Positions 15,156-23,320 of a stretch of 54,932 nt of DNA are shown one piece after another. Origin of the DNA: a virus; the IMG/VR virus record IMGVR_UViG_3300035682_000047, positions 1 to 54,932 of that record, one strand, 5' to 3'. How positions within the stretch are numbered: position 1 is the first letter of the stretch; every line of letters starts with the position of its first letter. The notes beneath the pieces were generated by a model. The model ran no database searches, was not told the origin of the DNA, and worked only from the letters and a program-made list of their open reading frames with translations. Position numbers and translations under genes: made by a program.

Positions 15156-15701
15156 CTAACCCCACTGCGCTGCCATCGCCTGTGCAATACCCGTGAAAGT
15201 CTTGGATCGTTCTTTCCACCGATCAGGACTCGGGGGCATCCGATGGACGCGAGCTTCGCGCCCAGATACGATATTAGTCGGAACTAGGTTAGGCAACCCC
15301 TTCAACCACAAGCAAGTTGCTTTTGTTTCTCCGTGCCCGAATTGCCATGGTTGGATAATCTGATTTGGCTTACGAACCCTAGAAGAAATAATGCTAACCG
15401 GGTTCTCCAGAGCGATTCTAGCGATTGGAGCATCTAATAAAGCACGCACAAAGAGAAGGGCTTCTTTCTGTTCTTCTTGCTTCTCTTTGAACCATCTTGC
15501 GCCTGATACAGCTAGATGTGTGCAAGGGGGATGGGCGATCAGCAAATCCCACCCATCCTCTAGGATAGAGAGAACGTCTTGCTGAAAATGTTTTCCAGGG
15601 GTTTCAGTAGGGAGCAAATCACAAGACCACGCGTCATGCCCACGCTCTTTGAACGCGTCCCTTACAACGCCACTAAACTCACATGCTACCAAAACTCGCA
15701 T
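15156..15701 (-). CDS. DNA cytosine methyltransferase-like protein
   Basis: 181 residues from ATG 15701, preceded by AAAGGAAAG; an earlier ATG at 15734 overlaps the deaminase gene. RVLVACEFSGVVRDAF (2-17) is the SAM-binding entry, LLIAHPPCTHLA (53-64) carries the PPC catalytic motif and ALENPV (97-102) the ENV-like motif of C5 methyltransferases. It is much shorter than a classical enzyme and lacks a visible target recognition domain, like many phage versions. Whether it methylates DNA or modifies a cytosine base otherwise is not shown. Confidence 0.7.
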   Translation of the reverse strand: MRVLVACEFSGVVRDAFKERGHDAWSCDLLPTETPGKHFQQDVLSILEDGWDLLIAHPPCTHLAVSGARWFKEKQEEQKEALLFVRALLDAPIARIALENPVSIISSRVRKPNQIIQPWQFGHGETKATCLWLKGLPNLVPTNIVSGREARVHRMPPSPDRWKERSKTFTGIAQAMAAQWG

Positions 15702-15720
15702 CGCTTTCTTTCCTTTTAAG

Positions 15721-16122
15721 TTAAAAGCATTCATATCCCGTTTCGGTGGTATAGAACACCCGCTTTATCCCGAAGTCAGCAATGCACTTAGCGCAACCTA
15801 GACAGGGTTTAGCATTGCCCAAAATAAATTGCTCTCGTTTCGTGCTAGAATACTTGACCCGACACACATACAGGTCTGCTTTCTTCAAGCTGTCTACGTC
15901 CACAACACGCAAAGCATTGAAAATGGCGTTTGTCTCTGCGTGCCAAAAAAGAGATTCAGGGTTTTTCCCGAATTTGGCTTGGAACGGATGCGTCCGCATC
16001 TGGTTAGCACCGAACGATATAATCTCTTTGCCACGCACGATAGCTGCCGTCATACGCGAACTTTTAATCGGAGCTACGTCTACCGCAAGCACACGCAACG
16101 TATTAAAAATATTCTCGTGCAT
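15721..16122 (-). CDS. Cytidine/deoxycytidylate deaminase family protein
   Basis: 133 residues with the zinc site HAE at 61-63 and PCLGC at 106-110. The fold is that of the CDA/dCMP deaminase superfamily. The HAETNAIFNA context and the place beside thymidylate-related genes suggest dCMP deamination to dUMP, the substrate of the ThyX encoded at 5517. A second cysteine (C113) follows the zinc pair. The gene lies between two tRNA genes. Confidence 0.8.
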   Translation of the reverse strand: MHENIFNTLRVLAVDVAPIKSSRMTAAIVRGKEIISFGANQMRTHPFQAKFGKNPESLFWHAETNAIFNALRVVDVDSLKKADLYVCRVKYSSTKREQFILGNAKPCLGCAKCIADFGIKRVFYTTETGYECF

Positions 16123-16142
16123 TTTTTTTGTGCCTTTAGTTT

Positions 16143-16219
16143 TGGTGTAAGCGGCAGGACTCGAACCTGCACCCAGCCTGTTATGAGCAGGCCGCTCTAC
16201 CTAATTAAGCTACGCTTAC
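16143..16219 (-). tRNA. tRNA-Met (CAU), or tRNA-Ile2
   Basis: 77 bases with acceptor GTAAGCG/CGCTTAC, D arm GCTT/GAGC, anticodon stem GCCTG/CAGGC with loop CTCATAA, T arm GCAGG/CCTGC and encoded CCA (16145-16143). The paired 1:72 position argues against an initiator. CAU is read as Met unless the cytidine is lysidine-modified for Ile. The first bases overlap the preceding CDS stop. Confidence 0.9.
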
Positions 16220-16449
16220 TCTTCATCGTCTTCGTCGTCGTCTTCATGCTCGCCGTTTAGCACAGCCATCTTAGCTTGTTCAAAAGCGAACACAAGCTCC
16301 ATGTTGCTGATACCCCCCGCAAAGCACATACCCATGTCGCCGTCATTGTCGAAAAAGACAATGGCGGCCTTGGCAACGCCAATCTCAGCAAGGCGCTCTG
16401 CCTGCGCCATCAACTGCGACCTAGCGACTTCCTGCTTCTTGCGGGGCAT
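16216..16449 (-). CDS. Small hypothetical protein, acidic tail
   Basis: 77 residues: a helical start (QEVARSQLMAQAERLAEIGV), a compact middle (AAIVFFDNDGDMGMCFAGGI) and a strongly acidic end (EHEDDDEDDEE). No family is recognised. Its TAA stop (16218-16216) lies inside the tRNA acceptor stem. Confidence 0.6.
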   Translation of the reverse strand: MPRKKQEVARSQLMAQAERLAEIGVAKAAIVFFDNDGDMGMCFAGGISNMELVFAFEQAKMAVLNGEHEDDDEDDEE

Positions 16450-16460
16450 ATGTTATCCTC

Positions 16461-17102
16461 TCAGCGCGGCTTGTAGCCGCAGTCCCAAAGATAAGAGTCG
16501 ATCTTATCCAGCGCATTCTTGGTGAATGCCTTGGAGTCAGAAAAGTCATTTACAAACGACAGGTCAAATTGCATTTTATTCAAGTTGCCTTCGCTTCGCG
16601 GCTTCTTGGCAAAGACTTTCCTCCACCAAGGCATATTGGCCTGTGGGTCTACATCTGGCCGAGTGACCTTAACCATAAGGCCCGCCGAGAACATTTGCAC
16701 CATATAATATTCGTTCTCAAACCGAATATCATCAATGACGACTGGAACGCCTGCGGCAATAGACGTGTTGATTTTGGAAGAAGCCACTTCAACCCAAAAG
16801 TCTTCACCCATGCAATCGCGCGCCCACTGCGTTCCTAGCGTCTGCATAGCGTAGCGCGGCGTGTGTCCTGAGAGCCAAGGCGAGGCTTCCCCCTTGGAAG
16901 AACCCTCAATGTGCCGAGTGATCCCTTCGTCGTTAAGGCCCTGATAAGCCAAAAGAGCCCTCAACATGGCCTTTAGGCCATCAGCCATCTTGATCCGTGT
17001 GAAGCCCCGCTCATAGATCAGCGCCTCTGCAAGCGTGCTTTTGCCCGCTTGCATGTAGGGGCTATAAAGACCGATAACCGGAATCGGCTTAAACTTTTCC
17101 AT
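16461..17102 (-). CDS. Deoxynucleoside monophosphate kinase
   Basis: 213 residues. GLYSPYMQAGKST (11-23) is a P-loop, ADGLKAMLRALL follows, and the stretch RYAMQTLGTQWARD with VVIDDIRFENEY matches phage dNMP kinases, which phosphorylate dGMP, dTMP and related nucleotides. It overlaps the phosphoesterase gene by 14 bases. It belongs to the nucleotide supply set with ThyX, NrdB and the deaminase. Confidence 0.85.
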   Translation of the reverse strand: MEKFKPIPVIGLYSPYMQAGKSTLAEALIYERGFTRIKMADGLKAMLRALLAYQGLNDEGITRHIEGSSKGEASPWLSGHTPRYAMQTLGTQWARDCMGEDFWVEVASSKINTSIAAGVPVVIDDIRFENEYYMVQMFSAGLMVKVTRPDVDPQANMPWWRKVFAKKPRSEGNLNKMQFDLSFVNDFSDSKAFTKNALDKIDSYLWDCGYKPR

Positions 17103-18090
17103 AGTTTGCTCTCACCCTAACTCGTGGTTTATTTACAGCCACAGCGCCACCCCTAAACCAAGCAACGCCTGCGTCGTCTACTTCGACCAACTCAGGGGGT
17201 AATAGCACACCCCCGCGCCATGTCAATACTGCAAACCCTGGCCGCGAATAGGAAGGCGCATCTTCAGCATATTCAAAGGCAGCATGGCGCTTGTGGCTCA
17301 GGAAGCCGCATTCTACGCCCCACCGGCGCCCCCTGTAATCCTCAATGGGTGTCACTGTTAGGGCATGGGTATGCCCTGTCACCATGGTCACGCCAGCCAC
17401 TACAGCGTTGTTGCGGGCAGCGCCTACGCCTTGGCGATGCTTGTGCTTGATAACCGTGTGCCCGCCAAGGATGTTTGCGTTGACGTGTAGGGACCACGAC
17501 ATTTTCCAATTCGGGAAATGGTCATGGAGGCGAAAGCCGCTGATACCCTTATAGTCTGAAGCAGTCAGAGCCAACTTATAATCAAATCGTCGGCAGTGGT
17601 TCCCGACCGTATAGAACTTAGGCGTTCCTGGCAGCAAAAGCCCTTCGATATTGGCAAGAACTTCTTGACAGGCTTCGAGTTCTGATTTCACATCAGGTTT
17701 GCGCTCCCATCCTAAAGGCGGATGGCGAGAAAGACCGGCGCCGTCAAAGAGGTCGCCGTTCATCACAAAGAAGTCAGGCCGCAAGGTGGGCAGAAGGGTA
17801 TAGAGGGCCGCTTCTGCGGCTGTCACCCCGTCCCCGGGCCACTTGTGGCGGTCGCTCACAATGACTGCGGTGCCGTCTTCAATAAAGTGGTTTTCCCGCA
17901 AAGGGTATGCGGTATCTCGTTCAGTCAAGTCATCCGTGATAGTGGGAAGCACGTAGCCTAAAGACTCAAGTCGGCTGCGCCTTGCGTGGACGTTGCGGAT
18001 ATGGATGCCGAGAGCTTTAGCCGTTTGGGTAGGAGAAAAACCATTTTCAACCCAAATGCGGGCGAAGTCTTCGGCTGACGTGACTCGCAC
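17089..18090 (-). CDS. Metallophosphoesterase with N-terminal HTH
   Basis: 333 residues from a GTG with AGGGG eight bases before it. Residues 1-45 look like a helix-turn-helix (FSPTQTAKALGIHIRNVHAR). The calcineurin-like domain shows SDRHKW (79-84), NGDLFD (111-116), GNHCRR (163-168) and GHTH (239-242), where the first metal ligand motif is SDxH, as usual. Substrate is unknown; phage relatives are often DNA-end or cyclic nucleotide phosphoesterases. It follows the endolysin gene. Confidence 0.85.
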   Translation of the reverse strand: MRVTSAEDFARIWVENGFSPTQTAKALGIHIRNVHARRSRLESLGYVLPTITDDLTERDTAYPLRENHFIEDGTAVIVSDRHKWPGDGVTAAEAALYTLLPTLRPDFFVMNGDLFDGAGLSRHPPLGWERKPDVKSELEACQEVLANIEGLLLPGTPKFYTVGNHCRRFDYKLALTASDYKGISGFRLHDHFPNWKMSWSLHVNANILGGHTVIKHKHRQGVGAARNNAVVAGVTMVTGHTHALTVTPIEDYRGRRWGVECGFLSHKRHAAFEYAEDAPSYSRPGFAVLTWRGGVLLPPELVEVDDAGVAWFRGGAVAVNKPRVRVRANYGKV

Positions 18091-18105
18091 TCAAAAACCC
18101 CTGTT

Positions 18106-18582
18106 TTACTTCAGCATCTCTGCCGCATCAAAAGGCAACGACGCTAATCGCTTTGCCCATCCGCGACCGTGATTAGGCCACGTAGGCATTTTGGTCATTG
18201 CGTCAACGCGCATAGCATGGAAGCGTTCTGCCACGCCACTAGAAAACGACGCGGCGATGGTTTTGGGGCCAACCATGCCGTCAACAGGCACATTCGCGGC
18301 CCCTTGAAGCCATCGAGAAGCAGCGCCCACCCCGTTGTTTACCGCTGCATCAAAGACAAGAAGGGCCAAATCTGGCGGCAGTGAAGAACATTTTACTTTG
18401 TCCCAATAATCAGTCCGGTAGATTTCCTTAGCCTGAGCAAGTGTCAGATTAGCAATGTCGATATGCGGATAGGCCCGTTTGCTGATGCCATACTTCGTTT
18501 CACCGCCTCTGTCGGCCAAATCATTTACATACCCGCCTTCGTGGCCAATCAGAATTTCAAAAGCCTTATCAAATGATGTCAT
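18106..18582 (-). CDS. Endolysin, glycoside hydrolase family 108
   Basis: 158 residues. HEGGYVNDLADRGGETKYGIS (catalytic Glu at residue 15 in EGGY) and the central FDAAVNNGVGAASRWLQ are the GH108 (DUF847) pattern. The C-terminal VDGMVGPKT is the peptidoglycan-binding 3 domain that usually accompanies it. It would hydrolyse the glycan strands of host peptidoglycan as a muramidase. There is no signal peptide, so release depends on a holin. The start overlaps the holin candidate stop by ATGA. Confidence 0.92.
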   Translation of the reverse strand: MTSFDKAFEILIGHEGGYVNDLADRGGETKYGISKRAYPHIDIANLTLAQAKEIYRTDYWDKVKCSSLPPDLALLVFDAAVNNGVGAASRWLQGAANVPVDGMVGPKTIAASFSSGVAERFHAMRVDAMTKMPTWPNHGRGWAKRLASLPFDAAEMLK

Positions 18583-18884
18583 GTGATTTTAAGAGACTTA
18601 CCCTCGTTGTAGCGCGACAGCATGATATCAATAATCCGAGGACCGGAATATGATACGGCGATGATGACTGCAAAATTTGGAAATCCGGTCAAAGCAAAAT
18701 AATCAGCGATGCCTTTACCTATAACGCCCATGGCAATAGCGAGAGGGACTTCCCAAAGTAGGTTCCAGCCGCTCGGCCTACGGGCTGAGGTAGCAAGGGC
18801 TAAAAGGCGGCCCAGGATACCCATGGCCCCCGCAACTGCGCCATGAGTCGCCAAATCCCTCACTCCTAGATCATCAATAGGCAT
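18579..18884 (-). CDS. Holin candidate
   Basis: 101 residues from ATG 18884 (GAGGAG upstream; a TTG at 18953 in the same frame would add 23 residues). Three hydrophobic segments are visible: about 14-32 (HGAVAGAMGILGRLLALAT), 44-64 (LWEVPLAIAMGVIGKGIADYF) and 70-90 (FAVIIAVSYSGPRIIDIML). Its location directly before the endolysin supports a class I-like holin that permeabilises the inner membrane. Confidence 0.65.
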   Translation of the reverse strand: MPIDDLGVRDLATHGAVAGAMGILGRLLALATSARRPSGWNLLWEVPLAIAMGVIGKGIADYFALTGFPNFAVIIAVSYSGPRIIDIMLSRYNEGKSLKIT

Positions 18885-18965
18885 GACGCTGCGCTCCTCG
18901 TTTGGCGACAAGCAAGGGATGCAGGTATAACCTAAAAGCGCAAGGCCGATCAATACACTCGGGGC

Positions 18966-19193
18966 TTATTGGTTTTTACGGGCGTTGGCGTCATCGAACA
19001 CGGCACCAAACACGTAACTACCTATGACCGCGCCTGACAATCCGATCAAGGCAAGGACTGTCTGGTGCGTCAAATTACTATCCGGGCTCCACACGGTCAA
19101 CGCCGGGACGGCAAGGGCGCAATACGAAAGAGTGGCGTGGATAATCCGGCGCCTACGCTTCCATTCCCCTGGCTTGGCAATCTCATTACTCAT
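18966..19193 (-). CDS. Small membrane protein, second holin or antiholin candidate
   Basis: 75 residues with two likely membrane helices (about 19-37 and 48-66: ATLSYCALAVPALTVW and VLALIGLSGAVIGSYVFGA) after a basic N-terminus (WKRRRR). ATG 19193 overlaps the Rz1-like stop. It is in the same frame as the next gene, separated by one TAA. A holin or antiholin role is inferred only from context. Confidence 0.5.
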   Translation of the reverse strand: MSNEIAKPGEWKRRRRIIHATLSYCALAVPALTVWSPDSNLTHQTVLALIGLSGAVIGSYVFGAVFDDANARKNQ

Positions 19194-19443
19194 GAGCAAG
19201 AATCTCCTTCACACTGGTGAGTTTATCACGGCATTCGGCAGCAACAGAGTTCAGTTCTAAAATCCAGTATGCGAGTTCGGTGTCAGACATGCGCTCAGCG
19301 GGTTTAGGAATATCAGGGCACGCTAGGAGGCTTTGAGGGATCGGCTGGCGTAGGAGAGCCTGTGGAGGCCCCACGCAAGCCGTCAAGAGCAGCCCGCATA
19401 GCAGGAGAAGAAACACAGGAGACGGATTGTGGCGCACGGGCAA
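19186..19443 (-). CDS. Outer membrane spanin, Rz1-like lipoprotein
   Basis: 85 residues. A hydrophobic stretch FLLLLCGLLLTAC ends in a lipobox with C23 as the lipidation site, then a Pro-rich start (GPPQALLRQPIPQ) as in o-spanins. The 5' half overlaps the i-spanin gene by 131 bases in another frame, the classic Rz/Rz1 arrangement. Start is TTG 19443, with GTG 19437 possible. It would join with the i-spanin to fuse outer and inner membranes. Confidence 0.75.
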   Translation of the reverse strand: MPVRHNPSPVFLLLLCGLLLTACVGPPQALLRQPIPQSLLACPDIPKPAERMSDTELAYWILELNSVAAECRDKLTSVKEILAHE

Positions 19444-19687
19444 CCCCTTCTCGAATAACGGTCACAGCCTGTTGACGCTCTTGCTGGGTCTTATGATATG
19501 CTTCCAAAGTGATTTGAGATTGTTCCTGCAATCGCGCTCTTTCTTGAGCGACTTGGACAGAAAGTTCAGCGGCATACTCGCGTCGGATCGCGGGCTCATG
19601 GAGAAACTTGAGCCAGATATATCCGCCGGATACAAGACTGACTAGCAATACTGGTAGGGTTAAAAAAGAGGGTACGAGACTGAGCAT
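19313..19687 (-). CDS. Inner membrane spanin, Rz-like
   Basis: 124 residues: N-terminal membrane segment (about 5-24, SFLTLPVLLVSLVSGGYIWL), then a coiled-coil (AAELSVQVAQERARLQEQSQ and following) and a C-terminal conserved VSCVSSPAMRAALDGLRG tail, as in Rz proteins. The start overlaps the stop of the fibre gene (TGATG). Confidence 0.8.
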   Translation of the reverse strand: MLSLVPSFLTLPVLLVSLVSGGYIWLKFLHEPAIRREYAAELSVQVAQERARLQEQSQITLEAYHKTQQERQQAVTVIREGVARAPQSVSCVSSPAMRAALDGLRGASTGSPTPADPSKPPSVP

Positions 19688-20886
19688 CAGATGCCTATAG
19701 CCAACCAGTTAAAACCGTAAGCAACTCCGGCAGGGCTATAAGCGTTAAACGCTGTCCTAGAAGGGTTAGTATCCACTATTATTGAGTTGGCAGTTGCTGG
19801 CCCGGTCCCTGAAAGTGTAAGATGGACACGTAAGGTAGCAGTAGGAAAAGCAGTCGCGTATGTGATGGTCGCCGTGCCGCCTGATGTAGACCCTCCTCCC
19901 CATTTCAGGATGATACCATTCGGGAATGTCATGCTCCCCGTAGTGCTTGCGTTGGTCACATAGTCAGAGGCCTTTATAACCTCACTACCGTTGATAGACG
20001 GGTTTACTTTGAAATCCGCCTTGCGGGTAGAACGTGTAACCTCGAACACATCGCCTAACGATGCCCCTGCGTCACTTACGGCCCGAAGCACCAAATTAGA
20101 GCCTGCGTTGGACCCTGATTCTGCGGCAGAGTTGGCTATCATCGCCCAACGGGTCGAACTTCCGGTTTGCCAGAGCATTTGTCGCTCTGTTCCTGCGGAG
20201 CCATACACGCTAAGAACATCCTTAACTGATAGCGTGCCCGACATCACGTCGCCCGCTTTATCAACCGCGCCTACGTTGGCGGCTGTAAGCGAGGCCCAAG
20301 TAGGGGCTGTGGTAGAGCCGTTTGTGCGAAGAACTTGCCCGCTCGTGCCGTGGCTATTGTTAAATAGGGCGGCACCCGTTTCGTTAAATTCAAGTCGGCT
20401 AGACCCATTTGTGGCCAGCGCCACACGGTTCGCCCCTGGAAAGAATAGGCCAGTATCTCGATCAGTAACCGGGGATACTACCGTTGTGCTTTGAGAGCCG
20501 CCGTCTGCGAACGCAACATAAGTCGATACATACATCACCCCGTCGCTATCATACATGACAAAGCGAGAAGCTGACGGGGCAAAGAACAGATACTTTGTGC
20601 CAGAGGACCAACTGACAGCCGAAGTCCCCCCTGTGTTGTTGCGGACAATAAGCGTTCGACTTACGGTTGGCGTGGCCGCAGAGGTATAAGTCCCTTCGCC
20701 AATTTCAAAAAGCGAAGGGTTCGTAAGACTGTCCACTGCTACGTAAGAAACGCGAGAGCCAGAAACCACCCCCGCTAAGGCGGGCGTCAGATACCCCGAG
20801 ACTGCTGCCCCTAAATCGTAAGTCCCTGTGCCCGCAGTGTTCGTTGCGACAAGAACTCGATCACCAACATTAACAGGGACGCCCAT
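19687..20886 (-). CDS. Tail fibre protein with gp53-like C-terminal domain
   Basis: 399 residues. The N-terminal third (MGVPVNVGDRVLVATNTAGT and GTYDLGAAVSGYLTP) is a structural attachment domain. The middle has TGLFFPGANRVALATNGSSR, a pattern of phage structural repeats. The C-terminal 90 residues (FPNGIILKWGGGST, ATITYATAFPTA, FNWLAIGI at the end) fit the gp53-like tail fibre C-terminus. A receptor-binding role is likely. It lies between the tail-tip genes and the lysis genes; start overlaps the preceding stop (TAATG). Confidence 0.75.
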   Translation of the reverse strand: MGVPVNVGDRVLVATNTAGTGTYDLGAAVSGYLTPALAGVVSGSRVSYVAVDSLTNPSLFEIGEGTYTSAATPTVSRTLIVRNNTGGTSAVSWSSGTKYLFFAPSASRFVMYDSDGVMYVSTYVAFADGGSQSTTVVSPVTDRDTGLFFPGANRVALATNGSSRLEFNETGAALFNNSHGTSGQVLRTNGSTTAPTWASLTAANVGAVDKAGDVMSGTLSVKDVLSVYGSAGTERQMLWQTGSSTRWAMIANSAAESGSNAGSNLVLRAVSDAGASLGDVFEVTRSTRKADFKVNPSINGSEVIKASDYVTNASTTGSMTFPNGIILKWGGGSTSGGTATITYATAFPTATLRVHLTLSGTGPATANSIIVDTNPSRTAFNAYSPAGVAYGFNWLAIGI

Positions 20887-21683
20887 TAGTTATCTTCCTC
20901 GATCTGAAAATCGGTTGTCCACAAATCTTCCAATTCTCGATTTACCACAGGCACGTCCGAAAATTGACCAAATAACCCTTCGCCAAGATAGTCTTCTTCA
21001 CGAGCAAAAAATACTTGCCCGGTTGTCCCTACTTCGCTTGAAGCTGTAATGATACTTGAGGCTTCGCTTTCAGTCAAAATAGGGAAAGCAATCCGCTCTA
21101 CGCGGTAAGGCAAACCTCGCGTGGCATAACGGACGCCGGTCAGCCCTGCCCTGCTTGAAAGGCCAGAATCACGGAAAGAGCGAGCATGGCCATAAGCGTA
21201 AGAGTCAGTAGTTACTAGGCCGTCGCCAACCCACAGTCTGCCAAGCTGCAAATAACTATTTTCTGAGGACAGCGGGGGCACGGGGCTTTCAAAAGTCAAA
21301 CGCACATAGCGCGCTGTGATGCCTGTTGCAGACCGCCAACCCCACACACCCCAAGGATTAAGCGTAAAACTAGTTGCAGTAAGGTTAAGGGCATCTGTGC
21401 CGCTTTGGCTTGAAACGCTTGCTCTAATAGCAACGGTGGCACCAGACGGGGGTAAAGCACCGTCGCGGGGCGCTGCAAATGCAATGACTTTGACCGCCCT
21501 ACTGACGCCAAAATCAAGGTCTATGACAACATCTGCAAATTGTTTCCAATCGCCACTACGCCAATAATTCTGCACCTGTGGCGTGAGCATGCCGCGCGGC
21601 CCAAGCCCTGTGGCTTCGCTGGAAACAGTCAGCGAAGCGCCGCTTTGCTCCGCCCAATTTTTCCATGAGAGAACCGCGCCCAT
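20886..21683 (-). CDS. Tail-tip structural protein
   Basis: 265 residues from ATG 21683 (TAATG overlap; another ATG at 21692). NYWRSGDWKQFADVVIDLDF, VKVIAFAAPRD and ITARYVRLTF suggest a beta-sandwich, discoidin-like fold in the first 150 residues. Phages often have such a gene downstream of the tail hub. No direct function can be read. Confidence 0.5.
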   Translation of the reverse strand: MGAVLSWKNWAEQSGASLTVSSEATGLGPRGMLTPQVQNYWRSGDWKQFADVVIDLDFGVSRAVKVIAFAAPRDGALPPSGATVAIRASVSSQSGTDALNLTATSFTLNPWGVWGWRSATGITARYVRLTFESPVPPLSSENSYLQLGRLWVGDGLVTTDSYAYGHARSFRDSGLSSRAGLTGVRYATRGLPYRVERIAFPILTESEASSIITASSEVGTTGQVFFAREEDYLGEGLFGQFSDVPVVNRELEDLWTTDFQIEEDN

Positions 21684-23320
21684 TAACCCCACAACTCCAA
21701 CTCAGCGTAGTCGCCTCTAGCAGAGATACCGCGCACAATAAAAGCCTTTCCGTTTGCCAACGTAGGGATGCCGGGCCACCTTAGCGTAACTGTCGTGCCT
21801 ATTGGAATAGTCCACCAATTAAGGCCCCCCGCCCTAGGACCAACACGTGCGGACCATGTGCGGCGGGGCACTTTGTATATTTCTAGCAAAGACTGCGCCA
21901 AAGTAGAGGCGGCGGTCTGGGATTCCAAAACCCCTGGTAATTCAGGACCATCAACCGCCAAGGGATACCTGGTTCTAACCGTAATATCAGAAGCAACAGC
22001 GAAGCGGCGTTTCTTCCCATAATACTCTTGTATATGGGTAGAAGCTGCTGCGGCTATATCCCCGCCTTCCTGCGTCGTCTCAATTTCTTGATACGACACC
22101 TTTACCCGCCACCAAGGGGGCGTAGAACCGGACGTTTCTTCTGGTGCGCTGATCTGCATATATGGCTCGATAGCGATAGTAGAAGTGGTGGCGACAGGAG
22201 CGTAGATTATGCTGCCTTCAAACTGACCAAGCGTATTAGCGCCCCACCATGCGGAACCAAGGCCTGCGGCTAGTTGGTTCATAGCGTCTTCAACGGTGCC
22301 TTCTCGGACAATAACGCCAACCTCCTCTTGAGGCCATGCCGTAAACGAGGAAGCAGTCGCACTCGCCACACCGCCAATCACTCGTAAGATTTGAGCGGCG
22401 ACGTGGCTCGCCGTAGAGACGTAGCCCCCGTCCGTCTCTCCACGCACGTCCGAAGTTAAGAATACGGGGTCGGCGTGTAGTTTAATAAATCCGCCACCTT
22501 TATATGAAGTATATTTACCTGTGCCTGGGTTATCGGACAAAAGGGAAGCGTAAGAACTTTCATCCTCTTTTAATACAAGATCAAGACCCCCGTCTCGCAC
22601 TGCTACAATTTCCTGAACCGCTCCGTCATGTAATTGATATATTCGATTTACGTCATCTATCAGAACGGGCTGCATATTTCGCACAAAGCCAAAAATACGC
22701 GGCTTAGCCACGCCTTCAAGGCCCGTGCTTCCTTCTGTCCCGCCTGTCCCTGTGTAAAGGGTATTGGCAGTGGTCTGTAAGTCAGCAGCAGCCGAACGCA
22801 GCGGCATACGAAGGGTGTCAGTGCCCTCAAAGGCTTCTGAGGCGCGAAGGGAGGCAACCTCTACCCAAGTGGATCGTGGGGCGTGTGTGGGGCGCCTGTG
22901 GGGTGCCCTGGTTAGCTTGACCCGGCGCCCCGCCACCGCCCATTCGCCTGCAATGGTATCTAGCGCGCCATCCGTGTTCGAGAAACGAAGTTCGCCTGAT
23001 TCGATTTGAGCGCGCCTGCCTTCTCCGGGGTAGACAGGGATGAAGCGTTCTACCGCAGGGGGTTCGAGCATACGGGGTGGATAGACGGCGATGGTGCCTG
23101 TATCACCGGGTTCCTGCACCCAGCCACGGTCAGAGGCCACGATAGTAGGCGCTGTGGCAACTGAAGAACCTCGTGTGTCTATCGCTGCCATAGGGGCACC
23201 GGAGGGCATAAATAAAGGGGGTGGGCGAGGATCGCCAACGCCTTCAGGATCAGGGTTGATCTCGATAAGCCAAACAGATTCTTCAATCGCGGCGCTAGCC
23301 GCCGTAATAGTTACGCTCAT
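21683..23320 (-). CDS. Minor tail / tail-tip protein
   Basis: 545 residues, next after the tape measure. Motifs include RRAQIESGELRFSNTDGALD and RVKLTRAP early (found in phage tail-hub proteins), a mid region RVIGGVASATASSFTAWPQEE, and the end ARGDYAELELW. Placement directly after the tape measure and before the fibre suits a distal tail or hub protein. No enzymatic motif is seen. The start overlaps the tape measure stop (ATGA). Confidence 0.6.
   Translation of the reverse strand: MSVTITAASAAIEESVWLIEINPDPEGVGDPRPPPLFMPSGAPMAAIDTRGSSVATAPTIVASDRGWVQEPGDTGTIAVYPPRMLEPPAVERFIPVYPGEGRRAQIESGELRFSNTDGALDTIAGEWAVAGRRVKLTRAPHRRPTHAPRSTWVEVASLRASEAFEGTDTLRMPLRSAAADLQTTANTLYTGTGGTEGSTGLEGVAKPRIFGFVRNMQPVLIDDVNRIYQLHDGAVQEIVAVRDGGLDLVLKEDESSYASLLSDNPGTGKYTSYKGGGFIKLHADPVFLTSDVRGETDGGYVSTASHVAAQILRVIGGVASATASSFTAWPQEEVGVIVREGTVEDAMNQLAAGLGSAWWGANTLGQFEGSIIYAPVATTSTIAIEPYMQISAPEETSGSTPPWWRVKVSYQEIETTQEGGDIAAAASTHIQEYYGKKRRFAVASDITVRTRYPLAVDGPELPGVLESQTAASTLAQSLLEIYKVPRRTWSARVGPRAGGLNWWTIPIGTTVTLRWPGIPTLANGKAFIVRGISARGDYAELELWG

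Noticed and set aside
18885-18953. N-terminal extension of the holin candidate from TTG 18953 with a lipobox-like LLGYTC
   Set aside because: The TTG has no ribosome site, while ATG 18884 has GAGGAG. The extension looks like an open leader in the same frame.
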